Shown here in pieces: positions 1 to 8,375 of a DNA stretch of 35,363 nucleotides. Both the position numbers and the translations under genes were made by a program. The notes beneath the pieces were generated by a model. It was not told where the DNA came from. It saw nothing but the letters and a program-made list of their open reading frames with translations, and searched no databases. Origin of the DNA: Planctomycetota bacterium. GTDB taxonomy: Bacteria; Planctomycetota; UBA1135; GCA-002686595. The stretch is taken from contig JASLMK010000134.1 of NCBI GenBank assembly GCA_030746555.1, forward strand, positions 1-35,363, given 5' to 3'. Positions within the stretch are counted from its first letter, which is position 1. Each line of letters opens with the position of its first letter.

Positions 1-1559
1 TCCCCCAGGTCGTTCCCGTGGGTCTGATTCAGCCGGTCGCGCACCTTCCAGGTCGTGCCCATCCAGACCTCGCCGTTGTCGTGGGCGCCCCCGTGGCACA
101 TCGGGCAGCAGTCGCCGCAGTACTGGCGAGTGTTCCAGCCGCTGCGCATCTCCGTGCCCAGGCCGAAGAAGTCCGCGCCCATCACCGGAGTGTCGTAGCA
201 GTACATCGCCCAGGTGTCCGCGTTGCCCTCACCCATGCCGTCTGGCGCGTTGCCCGTCGAGTACAGAACGTTCAGCCAGTGCCCCATCTCGTGGGCGACC
301 ACCGTCGAGTAGGCCGTGTTCACGCACAGCTGGTCGAAGGCCTCGCCCGCCAGGTAGAACACCACCGAGTCCCCGTCGAAGAAGGCGTTGCAGTGCCCGT
401 GGAAGTTCACCTCAGCCAGGGCCATGAAGTCGGCCGTGTCGTCGGTGGGGTCGACCGAGCGGATCCAGTCGCGCAGGACGCCGATCTGAAGGAAGGCGTT
501 GGCCTGGGAGGTCGTGCGCTCGACGCCGCCGGTGTTCATCGAGAGCACGTTGCCGGTGCCGTCGATCGTCTCGCTCAGGCTCAGGTCCGATCCGGAGAGG
601 TTGGAGACGCGGGCGAAGGGACCGAGGTAGCGCACGACCACGTCGAGCGGGCCGTCGACCCCGGGGTAGAGGAAGTGCCCGTCCGCGTCGGTGTAGGTGA
701 TGCCGGCGGCGCTCTGCACGCGCACGTAGGGGACCGGGACCGACACGGGCAGGTTCTCGCGGTGGTCGGGGCGCAGGCCGGTCGAGGCCTCGCTCATCAC
801 CGTGCCGCCCACGTCCGCGTGGTGCACGGTCGATCGCGCATCCAGAAGGGTCCCGTCGTGGGCGTCGATCCACAGGCTGCGACCCTCGGGCTCGGCGCCG
901 CGAGCGTGCCAGGCGACGTCCACCTCCCACGCCAGGCGGCCGACCGGGCGGCCGCCGACCTCGACGCCGCCGATCACCAGGCGCGGTTCGCCGCGCACGA
1001 CGCCGGGCAGCCCGACCAGGCGCCGGAAGGCCGCCAGGCCCGCGCGCCGGGCGGCGGGGGAGCCCAGGGTCGGAACGGTCTCCAGACCGGCGACGCGGTC
1101 GAGGGCCGTCGTCTGCACAGACAGCATGCGCCCGGAGAGATCGAAGAGCACGTTCACCGCGCCGCCGACCACCTCGACCCCGCCGACCGCCTGGGGTAGG
1201 CGCACGCACACCTTGTCGGTCGTCCCGCCCAGCCCCAGGGGCAGGTAGTGGAACTCGCCGGGGCCCAGGGTCGAAGGCTCGACGCCGGTCATGCCCGCGG
1301 TGTCGGCCGCCGCCAGGTGGGCCAGGGCCACGAAGTCCTCGTCCCTGATGGGACGAAAGGACGGTTCGGCGGCGTCGCCGTGCAGGAACTCCACCAGCCC
1401 CGTGTCCCGGTCGCGCCAGGCTCGCCACGAGGAGCGCCCGCTCCAGGCCGCGATGCGCTCGGCGACCAGGACCGGGTCGAGGGGGTCGGTGGACTGGGGG
1501 ACTGCGGTAGCCACAGAGCCGAGCGCGACGAGCGCGATCGGCAGGAAGGAGCAGCGCAT
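1..1559 (-). CDS. Secreted zinc metallopeptidase, gluzincin (thermolysin/fungalysin-like), 3' end cut by window
   Basis: Reading leftward from ATG at 1559 the frame stays open to base 1 (about 519 residues visible), so the C-terminus lies outside the window. Residues 1-20 form a signal peptide (MRCSFLPIALVALGS...). The first ~250 residues read like a propeptide (FTP/PepSY-type strands). The zinc signature HEMGH lies at residues 423-427 (bases 279-293), followed by GEGNADTW with Glu444 as likely third ligand and Asp448. This HExxH plus downstream ExxxD order is that of M4/M36-type gluzincins. A cysteine-rich stretch (YCGDCCPMC) follows, unusual for thermolysin and possibly structural. Inferred role: exported protease. 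A TACTAT box lies about 35 bases upstream. The long open frames on the plus strand here are GC-driven shadows. Confidence 0.8.
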   Translation of the reverse strand, partial: MRCSFLPIALVALGSVATAVPQSTDPLDPVLVAERIAAWSGRSSWRAWRDRDTGLVEFLHGDAAEPSFRPIRDEDFVALAHLAAADTAGMTGVEPSTLGPGEFHYLPLGLGGTTDKVCVRLPQAVGGVEVVGGAVNVLFDLSGRMLSVQTTALDRVAGLETVPTLGSPAARRAGLAAFRRLVGLPGVVRGEPRLVIGGVEVGGRPVGRLAWEVDVAWHARGAEPEGRSLWIDAHDGTLLDARSTVHHADVGGTVMSEASTGLRPDHRENLPVSVPVPYVRVQSAAGITYTDADGHFLYPGVDGPLDVVVRYLGPFARVSNLSGSDLSLSETIDGTGNVLSMNTGGVERTTSQANAFLQIGVLRDWIRSVDPTDDTADFMALAEVNFHGHCNAFFDGDSVVFYLAGEAFDQLCVNTAYSTVVAHEMGHWLNVLYSTGNAPDGMGEGNADTWAMYCYDTPVMGADFFGLGTEMRSGWNTRQYCGDCCPMCHGGAHDNGEVWMGTTWKVRDRLNQTHGNDLG

Positions 1560-1592
1560 GGGGATGCTTTCGGTGAAGGGCCAGCTTGCAGC

Positions 1593-1598
1593 ATAGTA
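1593..1598 (-). promoter_or_regulatory. Possible -10 box (TACTAT) for the metallopeptidase
   Basis: On the minus strand TACTAT lies 33 bases before the ATG at 1559, between this gene and the xerC stop. It matches the TA(C/G)NNT pattern seen before other genes here. No clear -35 was seen. Confidence 0.35.
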
Positions 1599-1633
1599 CG
1601 GATCCCCCGTCCGCGCCGGGGAATCGGCGCGCT

Positions 1634-2539
1634 CTAGTCCGCCCTGGGGTGAGCGCGCTCGTAGACCTCGCGCAGGCGCTCGATCGAGACGTGGGTGTAG
1701 ATCTGGGTCGTGACCAGGTGAGCGTGGCCCAAGAGCTCCTGCACCGCCCGCAGGTCGCAGCCCGCGTCCAGGAGGTGGGTCGCGAAGCTGTGGCGCAGGG
1801 TGTGGGGCGTCGCATGGCGGCGGATGCCCGCGGCGAGCACGTGGCGCGCGACGATGCGCCCCAGCGAGCGCGTCGAGAGGCGCCCGCCGCGGACGTTGAG
1901 GAACACGGCCTGCTCCGCGTCGCGCATCGGGCGCGGCCGCTTGGGATCCTCGAGGGTCGCGCGCAGGGCCTCGACGGCAAAGCGGCCCAGGGGGGCCAGG
2001 CGTTCCTTGTCGCCCTTGCCGCGCACCCGCGCGACGCCGCTGTCGACGTCGAGGGTCAGGTTCTCCCGGTCGAGACCGACGGTCTCGGCCGCGCGCGTGC
2101 CGGCGGAGTACATCACCTCCAACAGCGCCGCGTCCCTGCGACCGGCCGGGGTCGTCCGGTCGGGAGCGGCCAGCAGGCGGTCGAGCTCACCGCACTCCAG
2201 GGCGCCGGGCAGGCGGCGGGTCGTGCGGCGCTTGCGCAGGCCCAGGGCGGGGTGCTGCTCGACGACGCCGCGCTGCTGCAGGTACTTGAAGAGGGCGCGC
2301 ACGGCCGACAGCTTGCGCTGGATCGTGCTCTCCGCCAGGTCGCGCCGGTCGAGGCGCGCGAGGAAGCGCCGCAGGGTGCGCGGCGTCACCTCGGCAGGGT
2401 GGGAGAGGTCGCGCTCGGCGAGGAACTCGTCCAGCTCGGCCAAGTCACGGCCGTAGGCGCGCAGGGTGTGGGGCGAGGCGCCGCGGGTCGTTTCCATCCC
2501 GCGCAGGAAGTCGTCGATCGCCCCCGAGAGCACCGTCAT
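1634..2539 (-). CDS. xerC: Tyrosine recombinase XerC
   Basis: A 301-residue integrase-family site-specific recombinase of normal Xer length. The N-terminal SAM-like DNA-binding domain (about residues 1-95, with the TLRAYGRDL motif) precedes the catalytic domain. All catalytic residues are visible: Arg149 (SAGTRAAE), Lys175 (RGKGDKER), His246 and Arg249 (HTLRHSFATHLL), His272 (LLGHAHL) and nucleophile Tyr281 (IYTHV). By family knowledge Xer proteins resolve chromosome dimers at dif with a XerD partner. XerC is preferred over XerD on overall feel only. No phage or integron genes adjoin, supporting a housekeeping role. A TACAGT box ends only 6 bases before the ATG, so the transcript may be nearly leaderless. 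Confidence 0.93.
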   Translation of the reverse strand: MTVLSGAIDDFLRGMETTRGASPHTLRAYGRDLAELDEFLAERDLSHPAEVTPRTLRRFLARLDRRDLAESTIQRKLSAVRALFKYLQQRGVVEQHPALGLRKRRTTRRLPGALECGELDRLLAAPDRTTPAGRRDAALLEVMYSAGTRAAETVGLDRENLTLDVDSGVARVRGKGDKERLAPLGRFAVEALRATLEDPKRPRPMRDAEQAVFLNVRGGRLSTRSLGRIVARHVLAAGIRRHATPHTLRHSFATHLLDAGCDLRAVQELLGHAHLVTTQIYTHVSIERLREVYERAHPRAD

Positions 2540-2545
2540 GGCGCT

Positions 2546-2551
2546 ACTGTA
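2546..2551 (-). promoter_or_regulatory. Possible -10 box (TACAGT) for xerC
   Basis: Minus-strand TACAGT ends 6 bases before the xerC ATG. If it is the -10 box, transcription would start at or next to the start codon (leaderless mRNA). Confidence 0.4.
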
Positions 2552-2602
2552 CGGTGTGGAGCGCGACGAGTCCGGGGGAGTCCGGTGCCGGCGGCGCGAT
2601 CC

Positions 2603-3016
2603 CTAGGGCCGCCGCTTCGCGCCGGGTGTGGCGGGGGCCGGGCGCGCCGCGCCCCCGGGCAGGTCCTCCCCGAGGGCGGCCAGGCTCCGGCGCCAGCCTG
2701 CGAGCAGGATCTCGCGCGAGGTGAAGTTGATGCCCTTGGTGAAGCCCGCGCCCTCGGCGGCGTCGAGGGTGGCGGTCATGGCCGTGGCGGCGGCGGCTTG
2801 GGCGCGAGCCCAGGCAGCGGTGCGCCGCGCCAGGTCCGCGGTCGAGGAGGCCTCGGTGGTGAGCGCGGCCAGGCTCGCCCGCGTGGTCGAGAGCTCGCGC
2901 TCGAGGGAGTCGACCCGCTCTGCCAGGCGCGCGCCCCCGTCCGGATCCTGGGGCGCACCCGCCAAGGAGAGCAGGGCCGCGCCGGCGAGCAGGGCCTGGG
3001 TGATCGAGGTTCGCAT
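2603..3016 (-). CDS. Small secreted coiled-coil protein, unknown function
   Basis: 137 residues from ATG at 3016. Residues 1-20 form a Sec signal peptide ending near SLAGAPQ. Residues ~28-90 are a heptad-like Leu/Ala-rich helix (LAERVDSLERELSTTRASL) of the kind seen in small periplasmic coiled-coil proteins. The tail is Pro/Ala-rich and basic (GAKRRP). No enzymatic motif was recognised. It is 63 bases upstream of xerC on the same strand and divergent from pabB. It could be an envelope spacer or chaperone-like protein; I cannot assign a function. Confidence 0.6.
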   Translation of the reverse strand: MRTSITQALLAGAALLSLAGAPQDPDGGARLAERVDSLERELSTTRASLAALTTEASSTADLARRTAAWARAQAAAATAMTATLDAAEGAGFTKGINFTSREILLAGWRRSLAALGEDLPGGAARPAPATPGAKRRP

Positions 3017-3120
3017 GGCGTCCCGCTCTATCGGCCGGGGACGCCCGCCGACTTCAGTCCGTCGCCCAGGCCGATTTCCCTGGTCAGCCCGGCGGGCGGG
3101 AAGGCACGCTCTGGGGCCTC

Positions 3121-4551
3121 GTGCGCCCCCAGACCTTCCGCTGCTCCCCGCGCCGCTTCCCCCTGGCCGACCTCCCGCCGGTGGGCGGGCTGCTCTCGCG
3201 CCTGCGGGAGCGAGGCGGGCTCATCGCCCTCGACAGCGCCGAGGGGTGGCCGGGCGGCCTGAGCCTCGTGGCCGCCGATCCCCTGGTGGAGGCGGACGGC
3301 CGCCCCGTCGATCCCGGAGCGCGACCGTCCGACCTGCGCGCCCTGCTCGCGCGCCTGGAGCCCGACCCCGCCGGGGAAGCCAGCGCGCCCTTCCGCGGGG
3401 GCTTCCTCGGCGCTCTCGCCTACGACGGCGGCGTCGAGGGGGAGGACCAGGACCTGCCCGCCGACCCCTGGGGCGCGCCGCTCGTCGTCGGCGGGCTCTA
3501 CACCGACTTCGTCCTGATCGACCACGAGCGCGCCCGCGCCGCCCTCGTGCTCGGGGCCGATCCCGGCGACGACCGAGCGCCCCTCGAACGACGGCGGGAA
3601 CGCTGGATGGAGGCCATCGAGGGCGCGGCGTCCGCCGAGGAGATCGACCCCGCAGCCGAGGCCCTCGCTCCCCCGCGGCGCCTCGTCCCGCCCGCCGAGC
3701 ACCGCGCGCGCATCGAGCGCGCCCGGGAGTGGATCGCCGCCGGCGAGTTCTACCAGGCCAACCTCGCCCATCCCTTCGAGGTCGCCGTCGGCGGCCACCC
3801 GGTGGACCTCTACCGACGCCTGCGCGCCGCGAACCCCTCGCCCTACATGGCGTTCGTGTCCTGGGACGACGGCGCCGTGCTCTCGGCCTCCCCCGAGCTC
3901 CTGTTGGAGGTCACCGGACGCTCCGCGTGCACGCGCCCGATCAAGGGCACGATCCGGCGCAGCGACGATCCACGGGTGGACGAGCGTCACCGCCGCGAGC
4001 TGCTCGCCAGCGTCAAGGACAACGCCGAGCTGGCGATGATCGTCGACCTGGAGCGCAACGACCTCGGGCGCGTCGCCGAGGCGGGCAGCGTGACGGTCGA
4101 GGCGTTCCCACGCCTGCGCTCCTACCGCGGCCTGCACCACCTGACCGCCGACGTGCGCGCGCGGTTGCGCGCCGATGCCGACGCCGTCGACGCCCTGGGA
4201 GCGCTCTTCCCCGGGGGCTCGATCACCGGCGCGCCCAAGGTGCGAAGCATGCGCGCCATCGCCGAGCTCGAGGGCGAGGGGCGCGGCTTCTTCACAGGCT
4301 CCGCGGGCTTCGTCGACGTGGGCGGCGACGCGCGCTTCAACATCCTGATCCGCACGCTCACCTGGCGCCCGACCGGGGCGGCGGGGGAGGGCGAGGTGCG
4401 CTACCACGTCGGCGGCGGGATCACCTGGAGCTCGGACGCGCGGGCCGAGGACGAGGAGACCCTCTTGAAGGGCGAGCGCCTCGCCGCCGCCCTCGCGCCG
4501 GCGACCTGTCCGACGGGCGCGCACCCCGAGGAGGATCGTGGCGAATCCTGA
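3121..4551 (+). CDS. pabB: Aminodeoxychorismate synthase component I (PabB)
   Basis: 476 residues from GTG at 3121. A chorismate-utilising enzyme that aminates chorismate to 4-amino-4-deoxychorismate with ammonia from a PabA amidase. The C-terminal chorismate-binding domain spans about 190-455: PIKGT at 273-277, the NDLGR segment near 313, GGSITGAPK at 365-373 and FTGSAGF near 391. Lys275 in PIKGT is the position that separates PabB (Lys, covalent catalysis) from anthranilate synthase TrpE (PIAGT), so PabB is favoured. The N-terminal ~180 residues are the usual divergent region. The 3' end overlaps pabC by 14 bases, indicating translational coupling. No pabA lies in the window; the amidase must be encoded elsewhere. 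Confidence 0.9.
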   Translation: MRPQTFRCSPRRFPLADLPPVGGLLSRLRERGGLIALDSAEGWPGGLSLVAADPLVEADGRPVDPGARPSDLRALLARLEPDPAGEASAPFRGGFLGALAYDGGVEGEDQDLPADPWGAPLVVGGLYTDFVLIDHERARAALVLGADPGDDRAPLERRRERWMEAIEGAASAEEIDPAAEALAPPRRLVPPAEHRARIERAREWIAAGEFYQANLAHPFEVAVGGHPVDLYRRLRAANPSPYMAFVSWDDGAVLSASPELLLEVTGRSACTRPIKGTIRRSDDPRVDERHRRELLASVKDNAELAMIVDLERNDLGRVAEAGSVTVEAFPRLRSYRGLHHLTADVRARLRADADAVDALGALFPGGSITGAPKVRSMRAIAELEGEGRGFFTGSAGFVDVGGDARFNILIRTLTWRPTGAAGEGEVRYHVGGGITWSSDARAEDEETLLKGERLAAALAPATCPTGAHPEEDRGES

Positions 4552-5386
4552 CCTCCCCTCCTGGGTCGACGGTCGGCTCGTGCCCGCCGGCGAGCCCGCA
4601 CTGCGCGCCGACGACGCCGGCTTCACCCTGGGCCTGGCGGTGTTCGAGACCCTGTTGGCCGAGGAGGGCTGCCGCTACTTCCAGGCCGAGCATCTCGAGC
4701 GCCTGCGCCGGGGCGCGGCCGCCCTAGACATCGCCTGGCCGCGGCGCGATCCCGCGCTGGACCTGGCGCAGTACGCGGCGGCCCTCGACGAGCCCGCGCC
4801 CCTGGCCCTGCGCCTGACCCTCAGCCGCGGAGCGCCCGGCGCCGGCTGCTCCCTGGTGATCGGCGCCCGCCCCGTCGAGGCTCTGCCTCCCGAGGGCGTG
4901 TGCGTCAGGATCGCCGGAGCCAAGCTGGCGGCGGGGCGCACCGAGGGCCTCAAGACCACCGGCCGGGCGCGCAACGTCCTCGAGCGCGAGGCGGCGCAGC
5001 GCGAGGGCGCGTGGGAGGCTCTGCTGTGCACGGAGGAGGGCGACCTCAGCGAGGGGACGATCTCGAACCTGTTCTGCGTGAGCGGCGGCGTCCTGCGCAC
5101 GCCGCCCCTGACGCGCGGTTGCCTGCCGGGAATCGTGCGCGCGCGCCTCGCCGAGCTGGTGGCCGAGGACGGCCCGCCGCTGGTCGAGGAGCGCCTCTTC
5201 CCCGACGACCTCGCCCGCGCCGACGAGGTCTTTTTGACCAACAGCACCGGCCGGCTCGTGGGCGTGGTCGAGGTCAGCGGCGTCGTCGCCGGCCTGCCCG
5301 GCACACCGGGAGCGGTCCTCACGGATCTCCGGCGGCGCTGGCGGGGGATGGAAGAGCGATACCGCACGCAGGTGTGCGGGGAGTGA
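4538..5386 (+). CDS. pabC: Aminodeoxychorismate lyase (PabC), class IV aminotransferase fold
   Basis: 282 residues from GTG at 4538. A GAGGAGGA Shine-Dalgarno stretch (4528-4535) sits just before it, inside the end of pabB, which supports this start. Class IV PLP enzyme: N-terminal DDAGFTLGLAVFETLL, PLP lysine Lys139 (LKTTGRARN) and conserved Glu172 in SEGTISNLF. PabC splits 4-amino-4-deoxychorismate into p-aminobenzoate and pyruvate. Branched-chain or D-amino-acid aminotransferases share the fold, but overlap with pabB makes PabC by far the best reading. Together the pair supplies the pABA half of folate. Confidence 0.88.
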   Translation: MANPDLPSWVDGRLVPAGEPALRADDAGFTLGLAVFETLLAEEGCRYFQAEHLERLRRGAAALDIAWPRRDPALDLAQYAAALDEPAPLALRLTLSRGAPGAGCSLVIGARPVEALPPEGVCVRIAGAKLAAGRTEGLKTTGRARNVLEREAAQREGAWEALLCTEEGDLSEGTISNLFCVSGGVLRTPPLTRGCLPGIVRARLAELVAEDGPPLVEERLFPDDLARADEVFLTNSTGRLVGVVEVSGVVAGLPGTPGAVLTDLRRRWRGMEERYRTQVCGE

Positions 5387-5394
5387 GCACCCGA

Positions 5395-5425
5395 GGGGGC
5401 GCCGCGGGGGCCTCCGGGCGCCTCC
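5395..5425 (+). terminator. GC-rich hairpin after pabC, possible terminator
   Basis: 5395-5403 pairs with 5417-5425 over nine base pairs (one G.T). It starts 8 bases past the pabC stop. The only T-run (TTTT) is 14 bases beyond the stem, so intrinsic termination is uncertain. Confidence 0.4.
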
Positions 5426-5502
5426 GCCGCCGGGCACGCTTTTCGCTGGGGGGCGCCGCCGGCGCGCGGCCCGGGGCGTTCACCCCGACCGCTCCGCCGG
5501 GG

Positions 5503-5508
5503 TACAGT
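5503..5508 (+). promoter_or_regulatory. Possible -10 box (TACAGT)
   Basis: GGTACAGTAGG in the ~200-base gap between pabC and the next gene (ATG 5587), matching the TACANT boxes elsewhere in the window. It would drive the 5587-onward gene run. Confidence 0.4.
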
Positions 5509-5586
5509 AGGTCCCGTCCCCACCGCCGCGCCGCCGGACCTCGTCGGGCCCGGATGGCGCACGGCCAGCGTGCGAGGTGTTCTCCG

Positions 5587-6405
5587 ATGATCGCGAGCCT
5601 GATCCTGACCCTCTCCCTCTCTCCCCCCGTCGCCCTCCCCGCGCGGGCGCCGACCGCGCCGGCCCCGGTGCCCACGCCCGCCCAGGACCCCGAGCCCTCG
5701 CCGGAGGACTTCCCCGACAAGCGGGAGGAGGTCAAGGAGTTGATCGACACCCTCAAGGACCACGTCGGCAAGCGCGGCGACGAGGACGAGGAGGCGATCG
5801 CGGTCATCGACCGCATCCTGGGCGAGTACTCCCAGAGCGGGGTCAAGGACCGCGCCGCGATGTGCAAGGCCCTCTCGAAGGTCTTCGAGGCGCGGCGCAA
5901 GGACCTCGAATCGGGCCTCCCCGACAACGGCCTGTACATGGCGGCGGGCACGGCCCTGGGCCTGATGGGCCCGGAGAGCGCGGCGGTCCTCACCAAGTGG
6001 ATCGGCCACAAGAAGCACCGCAAGGACCTCACCCTGCAGCGCGTCCTGGTCCTCTCCCTGGGGAAGACCCGCGACGACAAGAGCGTGCGCGTCCTCGTCG
6101 GCCTCCTGCAAGACAAGGACGCGATCATCGTCGGAGCTGCCGCCGAGGCCCTGGGGCAGTACGCGGCCAAGCCGCTCAAGGTGCGCAAGGACGCCTTCGA
6201 GTCGATGTTGAAGGTCTTGATGTCGGCCAAGGGGGCCGTGGACAGCGACCTCAACGACACCGTCGCCCGGGAGCGCTACGACGTGATCGCCGCGCCCCTG
6301 ATCACCAGCATGCAGGCCCTCAGCGGGCACGACGAGCGCAAGCCCGATGGCTGGCAGCGCTGGTGGAACAAGAACAAGAAGAAGGATTGGGACGCGGAAG
6401 ACTGA
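5587..6405 (+). CDS. Secreted HEAT-like helical repeat protein, unknown function
   Basis: 272 residues from ATG at 5587, chosen because a signal peptide follows directly (MIASLILTLSLSPPVALPARA). The mature part begins with a Pro-rich linker. It then carries alternating amphipathic helices resembling HEAT/PBS repeats: residues ~115-200 read as repeats such as LQRVLVLSLGKTRDDKSVRV and AIIVGAAAEALGQYAAKPLK. The C-terminus is Trp/Lys-rich (WQRWWNKNKKKDW). That pairing of HEAT-like repeats with a Trp-rich end is common in exported planctomycete proteins (family-level impression). Probably a periplasmic protein-binding scaffold. The next genes on this strand are also exported or anchored. Confidence 0.65.
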   Translation: MIASLILTLSLSPPVALPARAPTAPAPVPTPAQDPEPSPEDFPDKREEVKELIDTLKDHVGKRGDEDEEAIAVIDRILGEYSQSGVKDRAAMCKALSKVFEARRKDLESGLPDNGLYMAAGTALGLMGPESAAVLTKWIGHKKHRKDLTLQRVLVLSLGKTRDDKSVRVLVGLLQDKDAIIVGAAAEALGQYAAKPLKVRKDAFESMLKVLMSAKGAVDSDLNDTVARERYDVIAAPLITSMQALSGHDERKPDGWQRWWNKNKKKDWDAED

Positions 6406-6480
6406 TCCCCTTCGCGCGTCCGTGAGGGTCGGGCGGCGCCGCTCGGCCCCGCGCCTTCTCCGCGCAGTGCGACCACGACC

Positions 6481-7164
6481 ATGGATGCCCAGCGACGAAC
6501 CCCTCAGGGCCGGCGGCGGCCTCGCGAGGACGGCCCCGGTCCCCTCGTCCTGCTCCTGCCGCTCTTGGTGATGGCCCTGGCCCTGGTCCACCTCCACGAG
6601 CAGCGTCCGTTCCTCGGCCGGCGGGCCGCTCCCCCCGGCGGTGCGAGCGCCGGCGACGTGGGGGCCTGGGTCGGCGCCGCCGGCACCGCCGAGGGCGGGC
6701 GCCTGCACGTCAGCCTGGCCCCCTTGCACTCCGATCCCACCCGCCAGCGCTTCGAGGCCGACAGCCTCGCCAGCCGCCTGGAGCTGGACGGGGGAGAGCC
6801 CTGGCGCCTGGTGTTGCGCTACGTCGCCGAGGCCGGCGCCGAGCTGGAGCTCGAGCGCATGGCCGTCTCCGACGGCGCCGGCGGGCTCCTGCGCCCCCTC
6901 CCCGCGCCCGGCGAGGTCGCGGGTGTCGCCGATCCCCTGGCGGTCCTGCTCGCGGCTCCAAAGCGCCTGAGGGCTGGGAGCGCTCGCACCTTGGTCTTGT
7001 GGGGCGACGCCCCCGGGGAAGACGCGCACCTCGAGGTCTCCGCGGCCGACGGCGCGCTGGCCGTGCCCCTCGGTCCCGGCTCGGTCGACCACTCCGAGCT
7101 CGACGGCTGCCTGGCGCGCGTAGAGCGCTTCTCCCGCCTGCGCAGGGCCGAAGGGGAGGAGTGA
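6481..7164 (+). CDS. Single-pass membrane-anchored protein, unknown function
   Basis: 227 residues from ATG at 6481. A basic N-terminus (QRRTPQGRRRPRED) leads into one transmembrane helix at about 22-40 (LVLLLPLLVMALALVHL), giving an N-in, C-out signal anchor. The exterior domain (~60-215) is rich in short strand-like stretches, such as LELDGGEPWRLVLRYV and ADGALAVPLGPG, suggesting a small beta-sandwich. No catalytic motif was recognised. It stops 11 bases before the next gene and probably shares its transcript. Confidence 0.55.
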   Translation: MDAQRRTPQGRRRPREDGPGPLVLLLPLLVMALALVHLHEQRPFLGRRAAPPGGASAGDVGAWVGAAGTAEGGRLHVSLAPLHSDPTRQRFEADSLASRLELDGGEPWRLVLRYVAEAGAELELERMAVSDGAGGLLRPLPAPGEVAGVADPLAVLLAAPKRLRAGSARTLVLWGDAPGEDAHLEVSAADGALAVPLGPGSVDHSELDGCLARVERFSRLRRAEGEE

Positions 7165-7175
7165 GGGAGGCAGGG

Positions 7176-8375
7176 GTGATCCGCCGCCGCCTGCCGTCGT
7201 TGTTCCTGCTCCTGGCGTTGTTGCCAGGGGCCTGGCTCGACGATCCGCGCCTGGAGCTCGAGCGCCTGCAGCGCACCCTGGAGAGCGAGCGCTCCGAGTG
7301 GGAGCGCAAGGAGCGCGAGTACCGCGAGCGCATCGCGAGTCTCGAGGAGCGCTTGCGCGAGGCCACCGCCAGGAGCCTCTTGCGCGAGGAGCAGCACCTG
7401 GACTTCACGCGCCTGTTGGCGGCGATCGCGCCGGAGATGCTGGACGAGGAGGGATTGCGTCGCCTCGCGGCCGCCGTCGCCGGAGAGGAGCCCGTCCCGC
7501 CGGGGGAGGCGGTCGTCGAACCGCCGGCCGTTCCGCCTGCGGCGGAGGCGCCCACTCCCGAGACCGAGGCCGCGCGGCGCCTCGACGAACGCCGACGCGC
7601 GATCGCCCTGGCCCTGGGCTCCCTGCTCGTGGCCGAGCGCGTCGAGGGCCTCGAGCTCCTCGAGAGCGGGCGCGTCGGTGACGGCTGGACCGGGCCGGTC
7701 GTCTTCCGGGTCATCGACGAGCGCGGCCGGCCCGTCGGCACCCTGGCCGCCGACCGCCTGCGCCTCGAGGGCAGCCGCACCGGGCGCAGCCTGACGATGG
7801 TGTTCGAGGCCGGCTACGAGCGGCGCGGCGGCGAGCGCGTGCCCTTCGAGGGCACGCTCGAGGGCGTCGAGCGCGGCGGCACGCGGCGCATCGTCCTCTC
7901 CCACGTCGACCCCCGGCCCTGGATCGAGGCCCTGCCGGAGCTCTTCTCCCTCGACAGCGTCGAGCGCGTCGTGGACGACGGCCGCTGGAACCTGCTGCTC
8001 GTGCAGCGTGCGCTCAACCGCTTGCTGGCCCTGGATGGCTCGGCCGGGCTGTACCGCTTGACCAAGCTCGAGGGGGTCGTGGAAGCGGTGCTGCGCGAAG
8101 TGACCGTCGAGGAGCTCGACGGAGCGGGACGGCCCTCGCGCGTCCTGACCGCCGACCGCCTTTCGATCAGCGCCGACGGGGGGCGTGTGCTCCTGACCCT
8201 CGAGGACGGCGTGCAGTTGCGCGACGGCCGCAAGCTGCCCTTCCTGGAGGGCCGCTACCGCATCTTCCTGCCGCGAGCCCAGCCGGCGGCCTGGAGTCGC
8301 GCCGGCCTGCCGGGCCTGGCGCCCGCCGCCGACTCGCCCCTCGGCCGCGACCTCGAGAACAGCGGCGGGCGTTGA
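7176..8375 (+). CDS. Secreted protein with N-terminal coiled coil, unknown function
   Basis: 399 residues from GTG at 7176. A purine-rich ribosome site (GAGGGAGG) precedes this start at good spacing; an in-frame GTG at 7161 overlapping the previous stop is less likely. Residues 1-21 are a signal peptide (RRRLPSLFLLLALLPGAW). Residues 25-75 form a highly charged coiled coil (ERLQRTLESERSEWERKERE). After a Pro/Ala linker (~105-135), residues 140-370 contain two similar modules, each with a LTADRL/LAADRL-like strand (DRLRLEG, DRLSISADGG) and a VPFEGTLEG/LPFLEGRYR-like segment. This suggests an internal duplication of an unrecognised beta-rich domain. The stop overlaps the xseA start by one base. 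Confidence 0.6.
   Translation: MIRRRLPSLFLLLALLPGAWLDDPRLELERLQRTLESERSEWERKEREYRERIASLEERLREATARSLLREEQHLDFTRLLAAIAPEMLDEEGLRRLAAAVAGEEPVPPGEAVVEPPAVPPAAEAPTPETEAARRLDERRRAIALALGSLLVAERVEGLELLESGRVGDGWTGPVVFRVIDERGRPVGTLAADRLRLEGSRTGRSLTMVFEAGYERRGGERVPFEGTLEGVERGGTRRIVLSHVDPRPWIEALPELFSLDSVERVVDDGRWNLLLVQRALNRLLALDGSAGLYRLTKLEGVVEAVLREVTVEELDGAGRPSRVLTADRLSISADGGRVLLTLEDGVQLRDGRKLPFLEGRYRIFLPRAQPAAWSRAGLPGLAPAADSPLGRDLENSGGR

Noticed and set aside
1634..2539. Integron or phage integrase
   Set aside because: Standard Xer length and motifs, with no att sites, cassettes or phage genes nearby.
3121..4551. Anthranilate synthase TrpE
   Set aside because: PIKGT instead of PIAGT and direct overlap with a PabC-type gene favour PabB.
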